Position numbers and translations under genes: made by a program. This document shows, in pieces, positions 26,279 to 35,329 of a stretch of 64,000 bases of DNA. This DNA is from Betaproteobacteria bacterium (GTDB lineage Bacteria > Pseudomonadota > Gammaproteobacteria > Burkholderiales > Usitatibacteraceae): positions 992,001 to 1,056,000 of the forward strand of contig JADKJU010000002.1 of the NCBI GenBank assembly GCA_016720855.1. Reading direction: 5' to 3'. The notes below the pieces were generated by a model. It ran no database searches and was not told the origin of the DNA. It saw nothing but the letters and a program-made list of their open reading frames with translations. Positions within the stretch are counted from its first letter, which is position 1. Every line of letters begins with the position of its first letter.

Positions 26279-26330
26279 CGCCCATCCGGGGTTAGAATCG
26301 CGGCACTTTCGCGACACTCCGGAGCCCGCT

Positions 26331-27545
26331 GTGACCCAGCCGAACGTCGAAGAGCGCCAGTCCCTCGCTGCAAGTCTGAAGTCGCAGCCTGCACGCGAGG
26401 CCGCAAGGATGTTGGCGGTCGAGGAGCCCGCGCGCGCGTTGGAGGCGCTCGCGCAGATGAACCCGGGAGCGGCCCAGGACATCCTCGCCGAGTTGCCGGC
26501 GGAAGCGCTCGCCATCCTCTCGCGGATGGCCGCGCCGGAAGTGGCGAAGCAGTGGCTGCGAAATGCCCGCTGCGCGACGGCCTCCATCGGGCGCCTCATG
26601 GAACCGGCCTATGCCGTTTTCTCACCGGACATGAGCGTGGGCGAGTCCATCGAGCAGCTGCGTGCGGTCGTGCAGACGGTGCACGTCACCTATGGCTATG
26701 TCACGGACCCGGAAGGCAAGCTCCTGGGGCTCGTGACGATGCGCGATCTCCTATTCAGCGAGCACGAAGCGAAGCTGGGCGACGTGATGCTCAGGGGCGC
26801 GTTCTCCTTCCGCGCCTCCATGCCGCTGTCCGAGGCCATGAAGCTCACCCTCAACCGGCATTACCCCGTCTATCCCGTCTGCGACGAGTCGGGCAAGCTC
26901 ATCGGGCTCGTGCGCGGTGCGGCCATGTTCGAGGAGCAGGCTTTCGAGATCACCGCCCAGCCCGGCTCGATGGTGGGCGTGGAGAAGGAGGAGCGCGTGA
27001 CCACCTCCCTCGGGCGGGCATTCAAGTTCCGCCATCCGTGGCTGCAGCTGAACCTCCTGACGGCGTTTGCCGCCGGGGGTGTGGTGGCCCTGTTCCAGGG
27101 CACGGTGGACAAGTTCGTGATCCTCGCGACCTTCCTCCCGGTGCTGGCGGGCCAGTCGGGCAACACCGGCTGCCAGGCGCTTGCGGTGACGGTGCGCGGA
27201 ATTACGCTGGGCGATATCCGGATGGGTGCCGGCAAGCTGCTCGTCGCGAAGGAGTTCTTCCTCGGACTCGCCAACGGAGCGGTGACCGGGGTGCTTTGCG
27301 GGGTGGCAATGTACGTCCTGGCGATGATGCAGGATTCGCCTCACGCGACACTGCTGGGCATCTCCGTGTTTCTTGCGATGACGGGCAGCTGCGCGGTGAG
27401 CGGTGTTTCGGGGGCGCTCGTGCCGCTCGTCCTGAAGAGGCTGGGCGCGGACCCGGCCACGGCCTCGAGCATCATCGTCACCACGGCGACGGATGTCGCG
27501 AGCATGGGGATGCTGCTCGGCCTCGCGACGATTCTGGTGCGGTGA
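26331..27545 (+). CDS. mgtE: MgtE-family magnesium transporter
   Basis: Magnesium channel/transporter of 404 residues. Start is GTG 26331 with GGAG 6 bp upstream and a TAGAAT -10-like hexamer about 40 bp upstream. An N-terminal helical domain (about 1-75), two CBS domains (about 86-205) and a membrane domain of five segments (about 235-404) are seen, with the pore signature PVLAGQSGNTGCQALAVTVRG near 280-300. The N-terminal domain is shorter than in the roughly 450-residue textbook MgtE. Confidence 0.93.
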   Translation: MTQPNVEERQSLAASLKSQPAREAARMLAVEEPARALEALAQMNPGAAQDILAELPAEALAILSRMAAPEVAKQWLRNARCATASIGRLMEPAYAVFSPDMSVGESIEQLRAVVQTVHVTYGYVTDPEGKLLGLVTMRDLLFSEHEAKLGDVMLRGAFSFRASMPLSEAMKLTLNRHYPVYPVCDESGKLIGLVRGAAMFEEQAFEITAQPGSMVGVEKEERVTTSLGRAFKFRHPWLQLNLLTAFAAGGVVALFQGTVDKFVILATFLPVLAGQSGNTGCQALAVTVRGITLGDIRMGAGKLLVAKEFFLGLANGAVTGVLCGVAMYVLAMMQDSPHATLLGISVFLAMTGSCAVSGVSGALVPLVLKRLGADPATASSIIVTTATDVASMGMLLGLATILVR

Positions 27546-27630
27546 ACTGCGTGGCCGGGGAACGAGCCGGCCCGATGGCCGGGCAAGGGGTGCATTGAAT
27601 ATTGGGGGCGGGAGACCTATCATCCCCGCC

Positions 27631-28140
27631 ATGCTCATCCGATTCCTTCTTCCACTGCTCCTCGCGGGCTTGTCGCTGATCGGCGACGCCTTCGCGCAGG
27701 ATCAGGCGTTCGCCAATCGCGCCACCGATCTCAAGGAGCGCCCCGCGGCCGATGCCCGGACGCTCGCGCCGCTGGCCGCCGATGCCCCGGTCAAGGTGCT
27801 CGCGCGCCAGGGCGCCTGGACCCAGGTCGAGGCCGGCACGCAGCGCGGCTGGGTTCGCGCCTTCCACCTGCGCTTCCCGTCCACGGTCGAGACATCGTCG
27901 TCGGGCAGCGGCATCACGTCCCTCTTCGGCTTCGGAAACAAGAAGGGTCCGGAGACGTCCAAGGTGGCTACCCTCGGCATTCGCGGCCTCACGCCCGAGG
28001 ATTTCAAGAATGCCTCCCCCGACCCGGCGGCGCTGAAGAAGATGCAGTCCTGGCGGTCAGACAAGGCCTCTGCCGAGCGCTTTGCCCGGGAGGCGAAGCT
28101 CGCGCCGGTGGCGGTCGCGTACGCGGGAGGCGGCTCGTGA
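27631..28140 (+). CDS. Exported SH3-domain protein
   Basis: 169 residues with a signal peptide (core LLPLLLAGLSLIGDAFAQ). A bacterial SH3b domain spans about 28-85: ATDLKERPAADA at its start and GAWTQVEAGTQRGWVRAFHL as its central strands; such domains bind cell-wall peptides or partner proteins. The C-terminal half is GLTPEDFKNASPDPAALKKM, seen in proteins that pair with M48 proteases. The stop overlaps the start of the protease gene (GTGA), so the pair is co-translated and probably acts together in the periplasm. Confidence 0.82.
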   Translation: MLIRFLLPLLLAGLSLIGDAFAQDQAFANRATDLKERPAADARTLAPLAADAPVKVLARQGAWTQVEAGTQRGWVRAFHLRFPSTVETSSSGSGITSLFGFGNKKGPETSKVATLGIRGLTPEDFKNASPDPAALKKMQSWRSDKASAERFAREAKLAPVAVAYAGGGS

Positions 28141-29012
28141 GAAGGCTCGTCGGGATGCTGGCGCTCGCCGCGGCGCTGCCTGCGCAGGCTCAGTTCGACA
28201 TCGGCCGGATGCTCGACCTGGGCCGGAAGGCCGTGGAGGTCGCGCCCAAGATCCAGGAGGCCACGAAGGAATACTCCGTCGAGGAGGAGGTGGCCCTCGG
28301 CGACGGCATCGCATCGGGCTTTCTCGGGGCCACCAAGCTGCACCCCGACGAGCGCCTGCAGCGCTACGTGAACCGCATCGGCCGGTGGCTCGCATCCCAG
28401 ACGGAGCGCCCGGACCTGCCTTGGACCTTCGGCGTGATCGACACCGACACCATCAACGCCTTCGCGATGCCCGGCGGCACCGTGATCGTCTCGCACGGGC
28501 TGGTGAAGCGCCTGGCGAGCGAGTCCGAGCTGGCGGGCGTGCTGGCCCACGAGATCGCGCATGTGCTGAAGAAGCACCAGCTCGCCGCGATCCAGTCGGG
28601 CGCGTGGGGCGACGTCGCGTCCTCCGTGGGCAAGGAGGCCATCGCGCAATCGAGGCTCGGCCGCAACGACGTGCTCGGGATCAAGGGGCAACTGACCGAC
28701 ATGGGCGTGAACCTCGTGAGGGACGGATTCTTCCTGCGGCCCCTGGATCGGGACATGGAATACGAGGCGGACCGCATCGGCGTGGTGGTCGCGACGCGCG
28801 GGGGCTACGATCCCTACGGCCTCGTCTCCGTCATGCAGATGCTCGCCCAGGTGAAGCCGGAGGATGCCGGGGCGTCCATCTCGATGAGCACGCACCCATC
28901 GGCGGCCGACCGCCTGACCGAACTCGAGAAGGTGGTGCCCGTGGCGCTGGAGAGATACGCGTCCCAGCCGCAGGTTGGCGGCCGCTTCCGCCAGGCCGTG
29001 GGCGTGAAGTAA
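28137..29012 (+). CDS. Periplasmic M48-family metalloprotease
   Basis: 291-residue zinc peptidase from a GTG at 28137, with a short signal peptide (LVGMLALAAALPAQAQ). The zinc site HEIAHVLKKH is at about residues 140-149 and a downstream EYEADRIG supplies the third ligand, the M48 pattern. FAMPGGTVIVSHGLV precedes it. Related proteins (BepA/LoiP type) do outer-membrane quality control. Followed by a strong bidirectional terminator. Confidence 0.9.
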   Translation: MRRLVGMLALAAALPAQAQFDIGRMLDLGRKAVEVAPKIQEATKEYSVEEEVALGDGIASGFLGATKLHPDERLQRYVNRIGRWLASQTERPDLPWTFGVIDTDTINAFAMPGGTVIVSHGLVKRLASESELAGVLAHEIAHVLKKHQLAAIQSGAWGDVASSVGKEAIAQSRLGRNDVLGIKGQLTDMGVNLVRDGFFLRPLDRDMEYEADRIGVVVATRGGYDPYGLVSVMQMLAQVKPEDAGASISMSTHPSAADRLTELEKVVPVALERYASQPQVGGRFRQAVGVK

Positions 29013-29021
29013 AAAAGGAGT

Positions 29022-29046
29022 AAAAAAGGGGTCTGTCCCCTTTTTT
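29022..29046. terminator. Bidirectional terminator
   Basis: AAAAAAGGGG (29022-29031), 5-nt loop, CCCCTTTTTT (29037-29046): a symmetric hairpin with A and T runs on both sides. It lies between convergent genes and can end both the M48 protease transcript and the aminotransferase operon. Confidence 0.88.
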
Positions 29047-29059
29047 GTTCTTGCTGCCG

Positions 29060-30313
29060 CTACTTGAGGTTCGCGACCTTCCTGCGCGCTTCCTGCGCGT
29101 GCAACTGCGCATAGGCCTGGTGCGCGGCGGCTTCCGCCTCGCCCACCTTGATTGGCAGCCCCATGTCCTGCAGGACGGAACCCAGGGCCGACAGGCACAG
29201 CATCACGTTTTCCGCCTTGCACGAGTAGCCCATGATGCCGACCCGCCAGATCTTGCCGGCGAGCGGCCCGAGTCCGGCGCCGATCTCGAGGTTGAATTCC
29301 GTGAGCAGGGTCTTCCTCACCTGCGCCTCGCGGTCGCGCGCGGCCTCGGGAATGTGCACCGCGTTCATCTGCGGCAGGCGTGCGCCTTCCTTGACCAGGT
29401 ACTTGAGACCCATCGCCTCGAGCCCCGCCTTGAGCGCGACATGGTGGCGGTGGTGGCGCGCCCAGCAGTTCTCCAGGCCTTCCTCCTTGATGAGGAGGAG
29501 CGCCTCGTGCAGCGCGTACAGGCTGTTGGTGGGCGCGGTGTGGTGGTAGGTGCGGGTGGTGGCGCCCCAGTAGCCCAGCAGGAGGTTCATGTCCATGAAC
29601 CAGCTGTGGATCTTGTCCTTGCGGGCCTTCACATGCTCCACGACGCGGTCGTTGAAGGAAACGGGAGACAGGCCCGGCGTGCACGACAGGCACTTCTGGC
29701 TGGCCGAATAGACGGCGTCGATCTCCCAGTCGTCCACCATCACCGGCGTGCCGGCCAGCGAGGTGACCGCGTCCACGATGGTGAGCGCCCCGTGCTTGTG
29801 GGCCACCGAGACGAGGGTCTTCGCGTCCGACTGCACGCCGGTGGAGGTCTCCGCGTGCACGAAGGCGACGATGCGTGCATCCGGGTTCTTCTTGAGTGCG
29901 CTCTCGAGCTTGTCGGGGTCGCAAGGCTCGCCCCAGGTGTCCTCGACCACCACGGCGGTGCCGCCCGCGCGCTCGACGTTCTCGATCATGCGGCCGCCGA
30001 ACACGCCGTTGCGGCAGACGATCACCTTGTCGCCCGGGGCGACCAGGTTCACGAAGCAGTACTCCATGCCCACCGAACCCGGGCCCGAAACCGGGAAAGT
30101 GAGCGCGTTATTCGTCTGGTAGGCGTAGCGCAGCAGCGACTTCAGCTCCTCCATCATCTCGACGAAAATCGGGTCGAGGTAGCCGATGGCCGGCAGGCTC
30201 ATCGCCGCCATCACGCGCGGGTTGATCTCGGAGGGGCCCGGTCCCATGAGGGTGCGCTGCGGCGGGTGGAAGGAATGGATCTTCTTCGTGGGGGCGAGTT
30301 GCTTGAGCGTCAT
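29060..30313 (-). CDS. PLP-dependent alanine/serine-glyoxylate aminotransferase
   Basis: Class V aminotransferase of 417 residues. The PLP lysine is in SASQKCLSCTPG (about residue 211), with GPGPSEINPRV at the N-terminus and HAETSTGV in the middle. Members transaminate glyoxylate with alanine or serine, feeding glycine/serine metabolism and photorespiration-like routes. Given the oxalate genes at 47-50 kb a link through glyoxylate is possible. It follows ttcA with a one-base gap and is the last gene of the operon. Confidence 0.9.
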   Translation of the reverse strand: MTLKQLAPTKKIHSFHPPQRTLMGPGPSEINPRVMAAMSLPAIGYLDPIFVEMMEELKSLLRYAYQTNNALTFPVSGPGSVGMEYCFVNLVAPGDKVIVCRNGVFGGRMIENVERAGGTAVVVEDTWGEPCDPDKLESALKKNPDARIVAFVHAETSTGVQSDAKTLVSVAHKHGALTIVDAVTSLAGTPVMVDDWEIDAVYSASQKCLSCTPGLSPVSFNDRVVEHVKARKDKIHSWFMDMNLLLGYWGATTRTYHHTAPTNSLYALHEALLLIKEEGLENCWARHHRHHVALKAGLEAMGLKYLVKEGARLPQMNAVHIPEAARDREAQVRKTLLTEFNLEIGAGLGPLAGKIWRVGIMGYSCKAENVMLCLSALGSVLQDMGLPIKVGEAEAAAHQAYAQLHAQEARRKVANLK

Positions 30314-30314
30314 T

Positions 30315-31229
30315 TCAGAATCCTTGCGTGAAGCGCACGACGGTTCCCTGCAGGGTGTCCTGCAGGGGCTGGGGATCCAGGGCGGTGTCGCCGTCGGGTT
30401 GCGGAGTGCCGTCGGCCACCAGGTTTGCGAAGTCGAAGAGCGCGCGGTCCATCAGGTGCGAGGCAGTCACGCGCGTGAGGGCGCTGAAGATCGATATCAC
30501 GCGCCCGGGATGCGTCTTTTCCCATTCGCGCAGCATCGCCTTCACCTGCTTCCTCTGCATGTTTTCCTGGGATCCGCAAAGGTCGCAGGGGATGATCGGA
30601 AACTGCCTGTCCACGGCGTAGGCGGCGAGGTCCCTCTCCTCCACGTACGCGAGGGGCCGGATCACGATGTGGCGCCCGTCGTCGGAGGCGAGCTTGGGCG
30701 ACATCGCCTTGATCTTGCCGTTGTGGAAGAGGTTGAGGAAGAAGGTCTCGAGGATATCGTCGCGGTGGTGCCCGAGCGCGATCCGCGTGGCGCCCAGTTC
30801 CTTCGCGACGCGGTAGAGCACTCCGCGGCGAAGACGCGAGCACAGGCTGCACATGGTCTTGCCCTCGGGGATGATGCGTTTCACCACCGAGTGGGTGTCC
30901 TGGACCTCTATCCGGTACGGCACCCCTCGCGAAGCGAGGTATTCGGGCAGGACGTGCGCCGGGAAGCCGGGGTGGCGCTGGTCGAGGTTCACCGCGACGA
31001 CCTCGAACTTCACCGGGGCGCAGTCGCGCAGGTGCAGCAGGATGTCCAGCAGCGCGTAGCTGTCCTTGCCGCCGGACAGGCACACCATCACCTTGTCGCC
31101 CGCCTCGATCATCGAGAAGTCGGCGATGGCCTCGCCCACGAGGCGGCGAATGCGCTTGCGGCGCTTCGAGGCCTCGAAGTCGGCCTTGCGGGTATCCTGC
31201 GCGGGCACGGGAAGGATGGCGATGGTCAT
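30315..31229 (-). CDS. ttcA: tRNA 2-thiocytidine synthetase TtcA
   Basis: Thiolates cytidine 32 of certain tRNAs; 304 residues from ATG 31229. PP-loop SGGKDSYALLD at about 52-62 binds ATP; two Cys pairs, MCSLC at about 127-131 and PCDLC at about 217-221, hold the iron-sulfur cluster. The upstream frame extends into the SDR gene and is not used; the start lies 4 bp after that gene's stop. Confidence 0.96.
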   Translation of the reverse strand: MTIAILPVPAQDTRKADFEASKRRKRIRRLVGEAIADFSMIEAGDKVMVCLSGGKDSYALLDILLHLRDCAPVKFEVVAVNLDQRHPGFPAHVLPEYLASRGVPYRIEVQDTHSVVKRIIPEGKTMCSLCSRLRRGVLYRVAKELGATRIALGHHRDDILETFFLNLFHNGKIKAMSPKLASDDGRHIVIRPLAYVEERDLAAYAVDRQFPIIPCDLCGSQENMQRKQVKAMLREWEKTHPGRVISIFSALTRVTASHLMDRALFDFANLVADGTPQPDGDTALDPQPLQDTLQGTVVRFTQGF

Positions 31230-31233
31230 CGGG

Positions 31234-31974
31234 CTAGAGGGCAATCGAGCGCCCGCCGTCAACCGCGAGAACCTGGCCGGTGACGAATGGGGCATCGAAA
31301 AGCAGATATTTTACCGCGCCCGCGACGTCCTCCGGACTACCCACCCGGCGAAGAGGCGTTTGTACCGTGATGCGCTCGCGTTCCCCGGGCGGGAACGCCG
31401 CGCCATCGTCGGGCCACAGGATCGCCCCCGGGGAGACGCCGTTGACTCGCACCTCGGGCGCAAGCTCCAGGGCGAGGGCGCGCGTGAGGCCGACCAGCCC
31501 GCTCTTCGCGACGCAATAGGCGAGGAAGCCCGCCAGAGGCCGTTCGGCGTGGATATCCACGATGTTCACGATGGCGCCGCGCGAGGCACGCAGGTGCGGT
31601 GCAGCCGCCTTTGCGAGGAAGAGCGGCGCGCGCAGGTTGGTGCCGACGAGATCCTCCCAGGCCCCGGCCCCGAGGTCGGCAAGCGGCGTGGCATGGAAGG
31701 AGGAGGCGTTGTTCACCAGACCATCGAGCCGGCCGAAGCGGGCGGTGGCCTCCTCCACGAGACCGGGCAGGCGGGCGCAATCGAGGAGATCGCCTTCCAC
31801 GAGCGCGGTCGAGCCGCCTCGAACGGCTTCGAGATCGGCGAGCAGGCGGTCGGCCTCGGCACGGGACCGATGGCAGTGGACGACGACACTCGCGCCGGCC
31901 GCATGCACGGCGCGAACGATGGCGGCGCCGACCCGGCGAGCGCCGCCCGTCACGAGAACCGCAGGCTGGCCCAT
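31234..31974 (-). CDS. SDR-family oxidoreductase, probably pteridine reductase (FolM-like)
   Basis: NADPH-type short-chain dehydrogenase of 246 residues. Cofactor loop TGGARRVGAAI at about 9-19 and the catalytic Tyr-x3-Lys in AYCVAKSGL at about 154-162, preceded by NIVDIHAERP; the SDR NNAS motif is present. The arginines after the glycine loop and operon position (with ttcA) match the pteridine reductase group, which reduces dihydromonapterin or dihydrofolate. Substrate is inferred from family resemblance. Confidence 0.82.
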   Translation of the reverse strand: MGQPAVLVTGGARRVGAAIVRAVHAAGASVVVHCHRSRAEADRLLADLEAVRGGSTALVEGDLLDCARLPGLVEEATARFGRLDGLVNNASSFHATPLADLGAGAWEDLVGTNLRAPLFLAKAAAPHLRASRGAIVNIVDIHAERPLAGFLAYCVAKSGLVGLTRALALELAPEVRVNGVSPGAILWPDDGAAFPPGERERITVQTPLRRVGSPEDVAGAVKYLLFDAPFVTGQVLAVDGGRSIAL

Positions 31975-32079
31975 GGTGCTATATTCCCTCAAAGTATCGC
32001 CCCGCCTTCGATGGGACGGCAGCAGAGGCGAGAGTGTAGCGAAATCCCCGAACGATTCCCGATCGCGACCTCATTCCCG

Positions 32080-33261
32080 ATGCCTCCCCCGGTCGATTCA
32101 TCCCTGCCGTTTCCACCGCCCGAGGCGGCCGCGCACTCGCGCGAGCTGGCCGAGTGCATCGCGAACGCGATCGCGGAAGAAGGCGGGTGGATCCCGTTCT
32201 CCCGATTCATGGAGCTCACGCTCTACACGCCGGGTTTCGGGTATTACGCCGCGGGGTCGCGCAAGATCGGGGTCGACGGCGATTTCATCACGGCGCCCGA
32301 GATCACTCCGGTCTTCGCCCGCTGCCTGGCGCAGCAAGTCCGGCAAGTGCTCGACTTTGCCGGAAGCGAAATCCTCGAGCTGGGGCCGGGGACGGGGGTC
32401 CTGGCTGCCGACCTGTTCGCGGAGCTCAAGGCCCAGGACGCCGCGCCGACGCGCTATCGCCTTCTCGAGGTGAGCCCCGAGCTGCGCGAACGCCAGCGTG
32501 CCCTCATCGCCGAGCGCCACCCGGGCGATGCCGGTCGCTTCGAGTGGATCGATCGGCTGCCGGAACGCATCGACGGCATGATTCTCGCCAATGAGGTGCT
32601 GGATGTCCTGCCCTGTGCGCTGGTGCATCGCACGGGCGGGGAAATCGTCGAAAGGGGCGTAGTCGTCACCGATGCCGGATTCGGGTGGGAAGACATGGCC
32701 CTGCCCGAAGGCGAGCTCAAGCGACGCGCGAACGTCGTGATCCCTGCGGGCGACTACGAGTACCTCACCGAAGTGAACCTCGCCGCCGAGGCGCTCGTGC
32801 GCACGGTCGCTGGCGCTCTGCGCCGCGGTCTCGCCCTCTTCATCGATTACGGGTACGCGCGCGGCGAGTACTACCACCCCCAGAGGTCGATGGGCACGTT
32901 GCGCTGCCATTACCGCCACCGCTACCACAACGACCCGTTCCTCGTGCCGGGGCTGCAGGACATCACGGCGCACGTGGATTTCACTGCCATGGCCCTCGCG
33001 GCGCAGTCGGCCGGCGCGGAGGTCATGGGCTACACGACACAGGCCCATTTCCTGATTTCCTGCGGCCTGGGGGTCATCGTTTCGGGAGGCGACCCCAGCA
33101 TGACGCTCTCCCGCCTCAAGGTGACCAGCGCGGTGCGCCGGCTGATCGATCCGTCTGAAATGGGAGAGCTCTTCAAGGTGCTGGGGATAGGGCGTGGAAT
33201 TGATTTTCCGCTGACCGGCTTCCAGTCCGCTCGGCCGCTATCGCTCGGCATTGCCGAGTAG
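32080..33261 (+). CDS. MidA/NDUFAF7-family SAM-dependent methyltransferase (COG1565)
   Basis: 393-residue protein-arginine methyltransferase-like enzyme. Motifs: SRFMELTLYTPGFGYY at about 43-58, GDFITAPEITPVFARC around 66-81, the SAM loop LELGPGTGVLAADL at about 102-115 and LANEVLDVLPCALV around 168-181. Its eukaryotic relative methylates a complex I subunit; bacterial targets are unknown. Divergent from the SDR-ttcA operon, an arrangement common in betaproteobacteria. Confidence 0.9.
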   Translation: MPPPVDSSLPFPPPEAAAHSRELAECIANAIAEEGGWIPFSRFMELTLYTPGFGYYAAGSRKIGVDGDFITAPEITPVFARCLAQQVRQVLDFAGSEILELGPGTGVLAADLFAELKAQDAAPTRYRLLEVSPELRERQRALIAERHPGDAGRFEWIDRLPERIDGMILANEVLDVLPCALVHRTGGEIVERGVVVTDAGFGWEDMALPEGELKRRANVVIPAGDYEYLTEVNLAAEALVRTVAGALRRGLALFIDYGYARGEYYHPQRSMGTLRCHYRHRYHNDPFLVPGLQDITAHVDFTAMALAAQSAGAEVMGYTTQAHFLISCGLGVIVSGGDPSMTLSRLKVTSAVRRLIDPSEMGELFKVLGIGRGIDFPLTGFQSARPLSLGIAE

Positions 33262-33368
33262 GCCGCCGACTTTTCGATAGAATGGCGAGTTGCGTCGTCC
33301 GCAAGCCTGACGACTAACTGGCGGAGAGGGGCGAGATCCCCCCCGCGTGGACAAAAGGAGCGAAGAGA

Positions 33369-34337
33369 ATGAGGAAGATCATCGCAGTCGTGGCCGCCCT
33401 GGTTGCGGCCGTCGGGTTGGGCACGGCCGGCGCGCAGGACAAGAAGGTCCGTCTGTCGATCGGCACGGGAGGCACGGCCGGGGTGTATTACCCCCTCGGT
33501 GGCGGCCTCGCCGCGCTCATTTCCAAGTTCGTTCCCGGCGTGGAGGCGACCGCCGAGGTGACCGGCGGGTCGGTTGCCAACCTGCAGCTCATCGGGGGCG
33601 GCAAGTCGGAGGTGGGATTCACCATGGCCGACTCGGCCTGGGATGCCTACAACGGCCTCGAAAAGTTCAAGGACAAGAAGGTCGGCGTGCGCACGCTCGT
33701 CGTCTTCTACCCCAACCGCATGCAGGTCGCGACGGTCGAGAGCACGGGCATCACGAAGATGTCCGACCTCAAGGGCAAGCGCGTCGCAACGGGCTCGCCG
33801 AGTTCCGGAACCGAAGTGATGTCCATGCGCCTGCTCGAGGCCTTCGGCCTGGACCCCAACAAGGACGTCCACCGCGAACGCCTCTCGCTCGCCGAGAGCG
33901 TCAACGCGCTCAAGGACGGAAAGGTCGATGCGCTCACGTGGGTCGGCGGCGTGCCCACGCCGGGCCTCACCGACCTGGCGGCCACGCCGGGCAAGAAGAT
34001 CGTGCTCATCGACCACGGCGACGGCGCGGAGGCCATGCGAAAGAAGTACGGCCCGATCTACGTGAAGAACCGGATCCTCGCCAACGCCTATCCGGGCGAG
34101 TCGCGCGACACCACCAACGTGGACGTGTGGAACCTCCTCGTGGTGCCCGAGTCGGCTGACGAGAACCTCGTTTACCAGATCACGAAGACGATGTTCGAGA
34201 AGAAGGATGACCTGGTGAGGGTTCACAAGGACGCCTCCTTCCTCTCCCTCGACAACCAGCTCACCGGCGCCTCGCCGATCCCGTTCCATCCGGGAGCGCT
34301 CAGGTACTTCAAGGAGAAGGGCCTCAAGGTCAACTGA
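33369..34337 (+). CDS. TAXI-family TRAP transporter solute-binding protein
   Basis: Periplasmic binding protein of 322 residues with a signal peptide (core AVVAALVAAVGLGTAGAQ). The TAXI-type N-terminus SIGTGGTAGVYYPLGGGLA is at about 30-48, followed by VTGGSVANLQLIGGG. No DctQM-type permease gene lies beside it, so it is an orphan that must use a permease encoded elsewhere. GGAG lies 11 bp before the start; a TAGAAT hexamer at 33278-33283 could be its -10. A strong terminator follows. Confidence 0.92.
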   Translation: MRKIIAVVAALVAAVGLGTAGAQDKKVRLSIGTGGTAGVYYPLGGGLAALISKFVPGVEATAEVTGGSVANLQLIGGGKSEVGFTMADSAWDAYNGLEKFKDKKVGVRTLVVFYPNRMQVATVESTGITKMSDLKGKRVATGSPSSGTEVMSMRLLEAFGLDPNKDVHRERLSLAESVNALKDGKVDALTWVGGVPTPGLTDLAATPGKKIVLIDHGDGAEAMRKKYGPIYVKNRILANAYPGESRDTTNVDVWNLLVVPESADENLVYQITKTMFEKKDDLVRVHKDASFLSLDNQLTGASPIPFHPGALRYFKEKGLKVN

Positions 34338-34379
34338 GGCGCCTTTCTGCCCGCCGGCTGCCGGCGCGGCGTACCGAAG

Positions 34380-34400
34380 GGGCCCGCTCGCGGGCCCTTT
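34380..34400 (+). terminator. Rho-independent terminator after the TAXI gene
   Basis: Stem gggcccg (34380-34386) and cgggccc (34391-34397) with a CTCG loop, followed by TTTCTGTTT. It is 43 bp after the stop codon. Confidence 0.82.
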
Positions 34401-34506
34401 CTGTTTCCCGTGGCGGGAGTTCCGGCCCCCGGAGCGCGCGCAAGTCCTTGATTTCCCTTACCCGGAAAGTCTATGCTGCAGTGCAATAAATATTCTGTAA
34501 ACCCTC

Positions 34507-34566
34507 TTGACTTGACTGCAGGAAGGTCTACAATTCGTATTTGTGCAGTGCAGCAATTTTTGCTGC
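34507..34566 (+). promoter_or_regulatory. Phasin promoter with PhaR-like operator
   Basis: -35 TTGACT (34507-34512), 16-bp spacer, -10 TACAAT (34529-34534). Downstream, at about +10 to +26, is the perfect inverted repeat GCAGCAA-TTT-TTGCTGC (34550-34566), and a related TGCTGCAGTGCA lies upstream at 34474-34485, with GTGCAGTGCAGC at 34543-34554. TGC-rich repeats of this sort bind the PHB-responsive repressor PhaR in other bacteria. The region is also markedly AT-richer than its surroundings. Confidence 0.75.
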
Positions 34567-34607
34567 CTCAGCCGATCACCCCAGGCCAATCCCACAAGGA
34601 GACAATC

Positions 34608-35168
34608 ATGTTCAAGGTCGACCAGTTCAGCGCCACCAACGAAGCCGCGATCAACCAGTTCGCCTACTTCGCCCAGCTTTCCCTCGCCAACCTCGAGAAG
34701 TTCGCCGAGATGGGCCTCGATGCCGCCCGCGATTCCGTCGAGCAAGCCACCGCGCACGCCGCGGCACTGGCCGGCGCGAAGGACGTGCACGAAGTCATCG
34801 CCATCAACTCCGCCGCCCTCGAACCGGCGATGAAGCGCGCCTACGCCTACTCGCGCACCGTGTACGAGACCGCTGCCGAGACCAACGCCGAAGTGAAGGG
34901 CGTGTTCGAGAAGCAGGCCGCGGAAGCCAACAGGACCGCCGTTGCCGCCCTCGAAGAAGCCTTCAAGAACGCGCCGGCCGGCTCGGAAGCCTACCTGGGC
35001 AACGTGAAGTCCGCGATGGCCGCCGCGCAGAGCGCGTTTGCCAACCTCGCCTCGATCAACAAGCAGCTCTACGACACGGTCGAGAATGCTGTCGAGCAAA
35101 ACGTCGCGACCGTCCAGTCCGCCGCCAAGGCCCCGAAGGCCCCGGTCCGCAAGGCGAAGCGCAAGTAA
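34608..35168 (+). CDS. phaP: Phasin (PHA granule-associated protein)
   Basis: Amphipathic helical protein of 186 residues that coats polyhydroxyalkanoate granules. Phasin_2-type N-terminus FKVDQFSATNEAAINQF, then long Ala-rich helices and a basic tail ending in PVRKAKRK, which could contact DNA or the granule surface. Start ATG 34608 has AAGGAGA 7 bp upstream; the frame open further left lies over the promoter. Strong promoter, candidate PhaR operator and a strong terminator indicate a highly expressed, regulated single gene. Confidence 0.93.
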   Translation: MFKVDQFSATNEAAINQFAYFAQLSLANLEKFAEMGLDAARDSVEQATAHAAALAGAKDVHEVIAINSAALEPAMKRAYAYSRTVYETAAETNAEVKGVFEKQAAEANRTAVAALEEAFKNAPAGSEAYLGNVKSAMAAAQSAFANLASINKQLYDTVENAVEQNVATVQSAAKAPKAPVRKAKRK

Positions 35169-35213
35169 TGACCCGCGCCCGCCAGGGCGCGTGAAGTGAT
35201 CGCTCGATGAAGA

Positions 35214-35240
35214 CCCCCGGTTTCGACCGGGGGTTTTTTT
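35214..35240 (+). terminator. Rho-independent terminator after the phasin gene
   Basis: Stem cccccgg (35214-35220) and ccggggg (35227-35233), loop tttcga, then seven T. Placed 45 bp after the stop. Confidence 0.92.
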
Positions 35241-35329
35241 GCCTCGGGGAACCGGACTCGCGCCCGCGCCCAGGTACCGGACTGCTGCATGCAATCCCCC
35301 CGCGCCACGGATTGGGGGGAACGATCACC

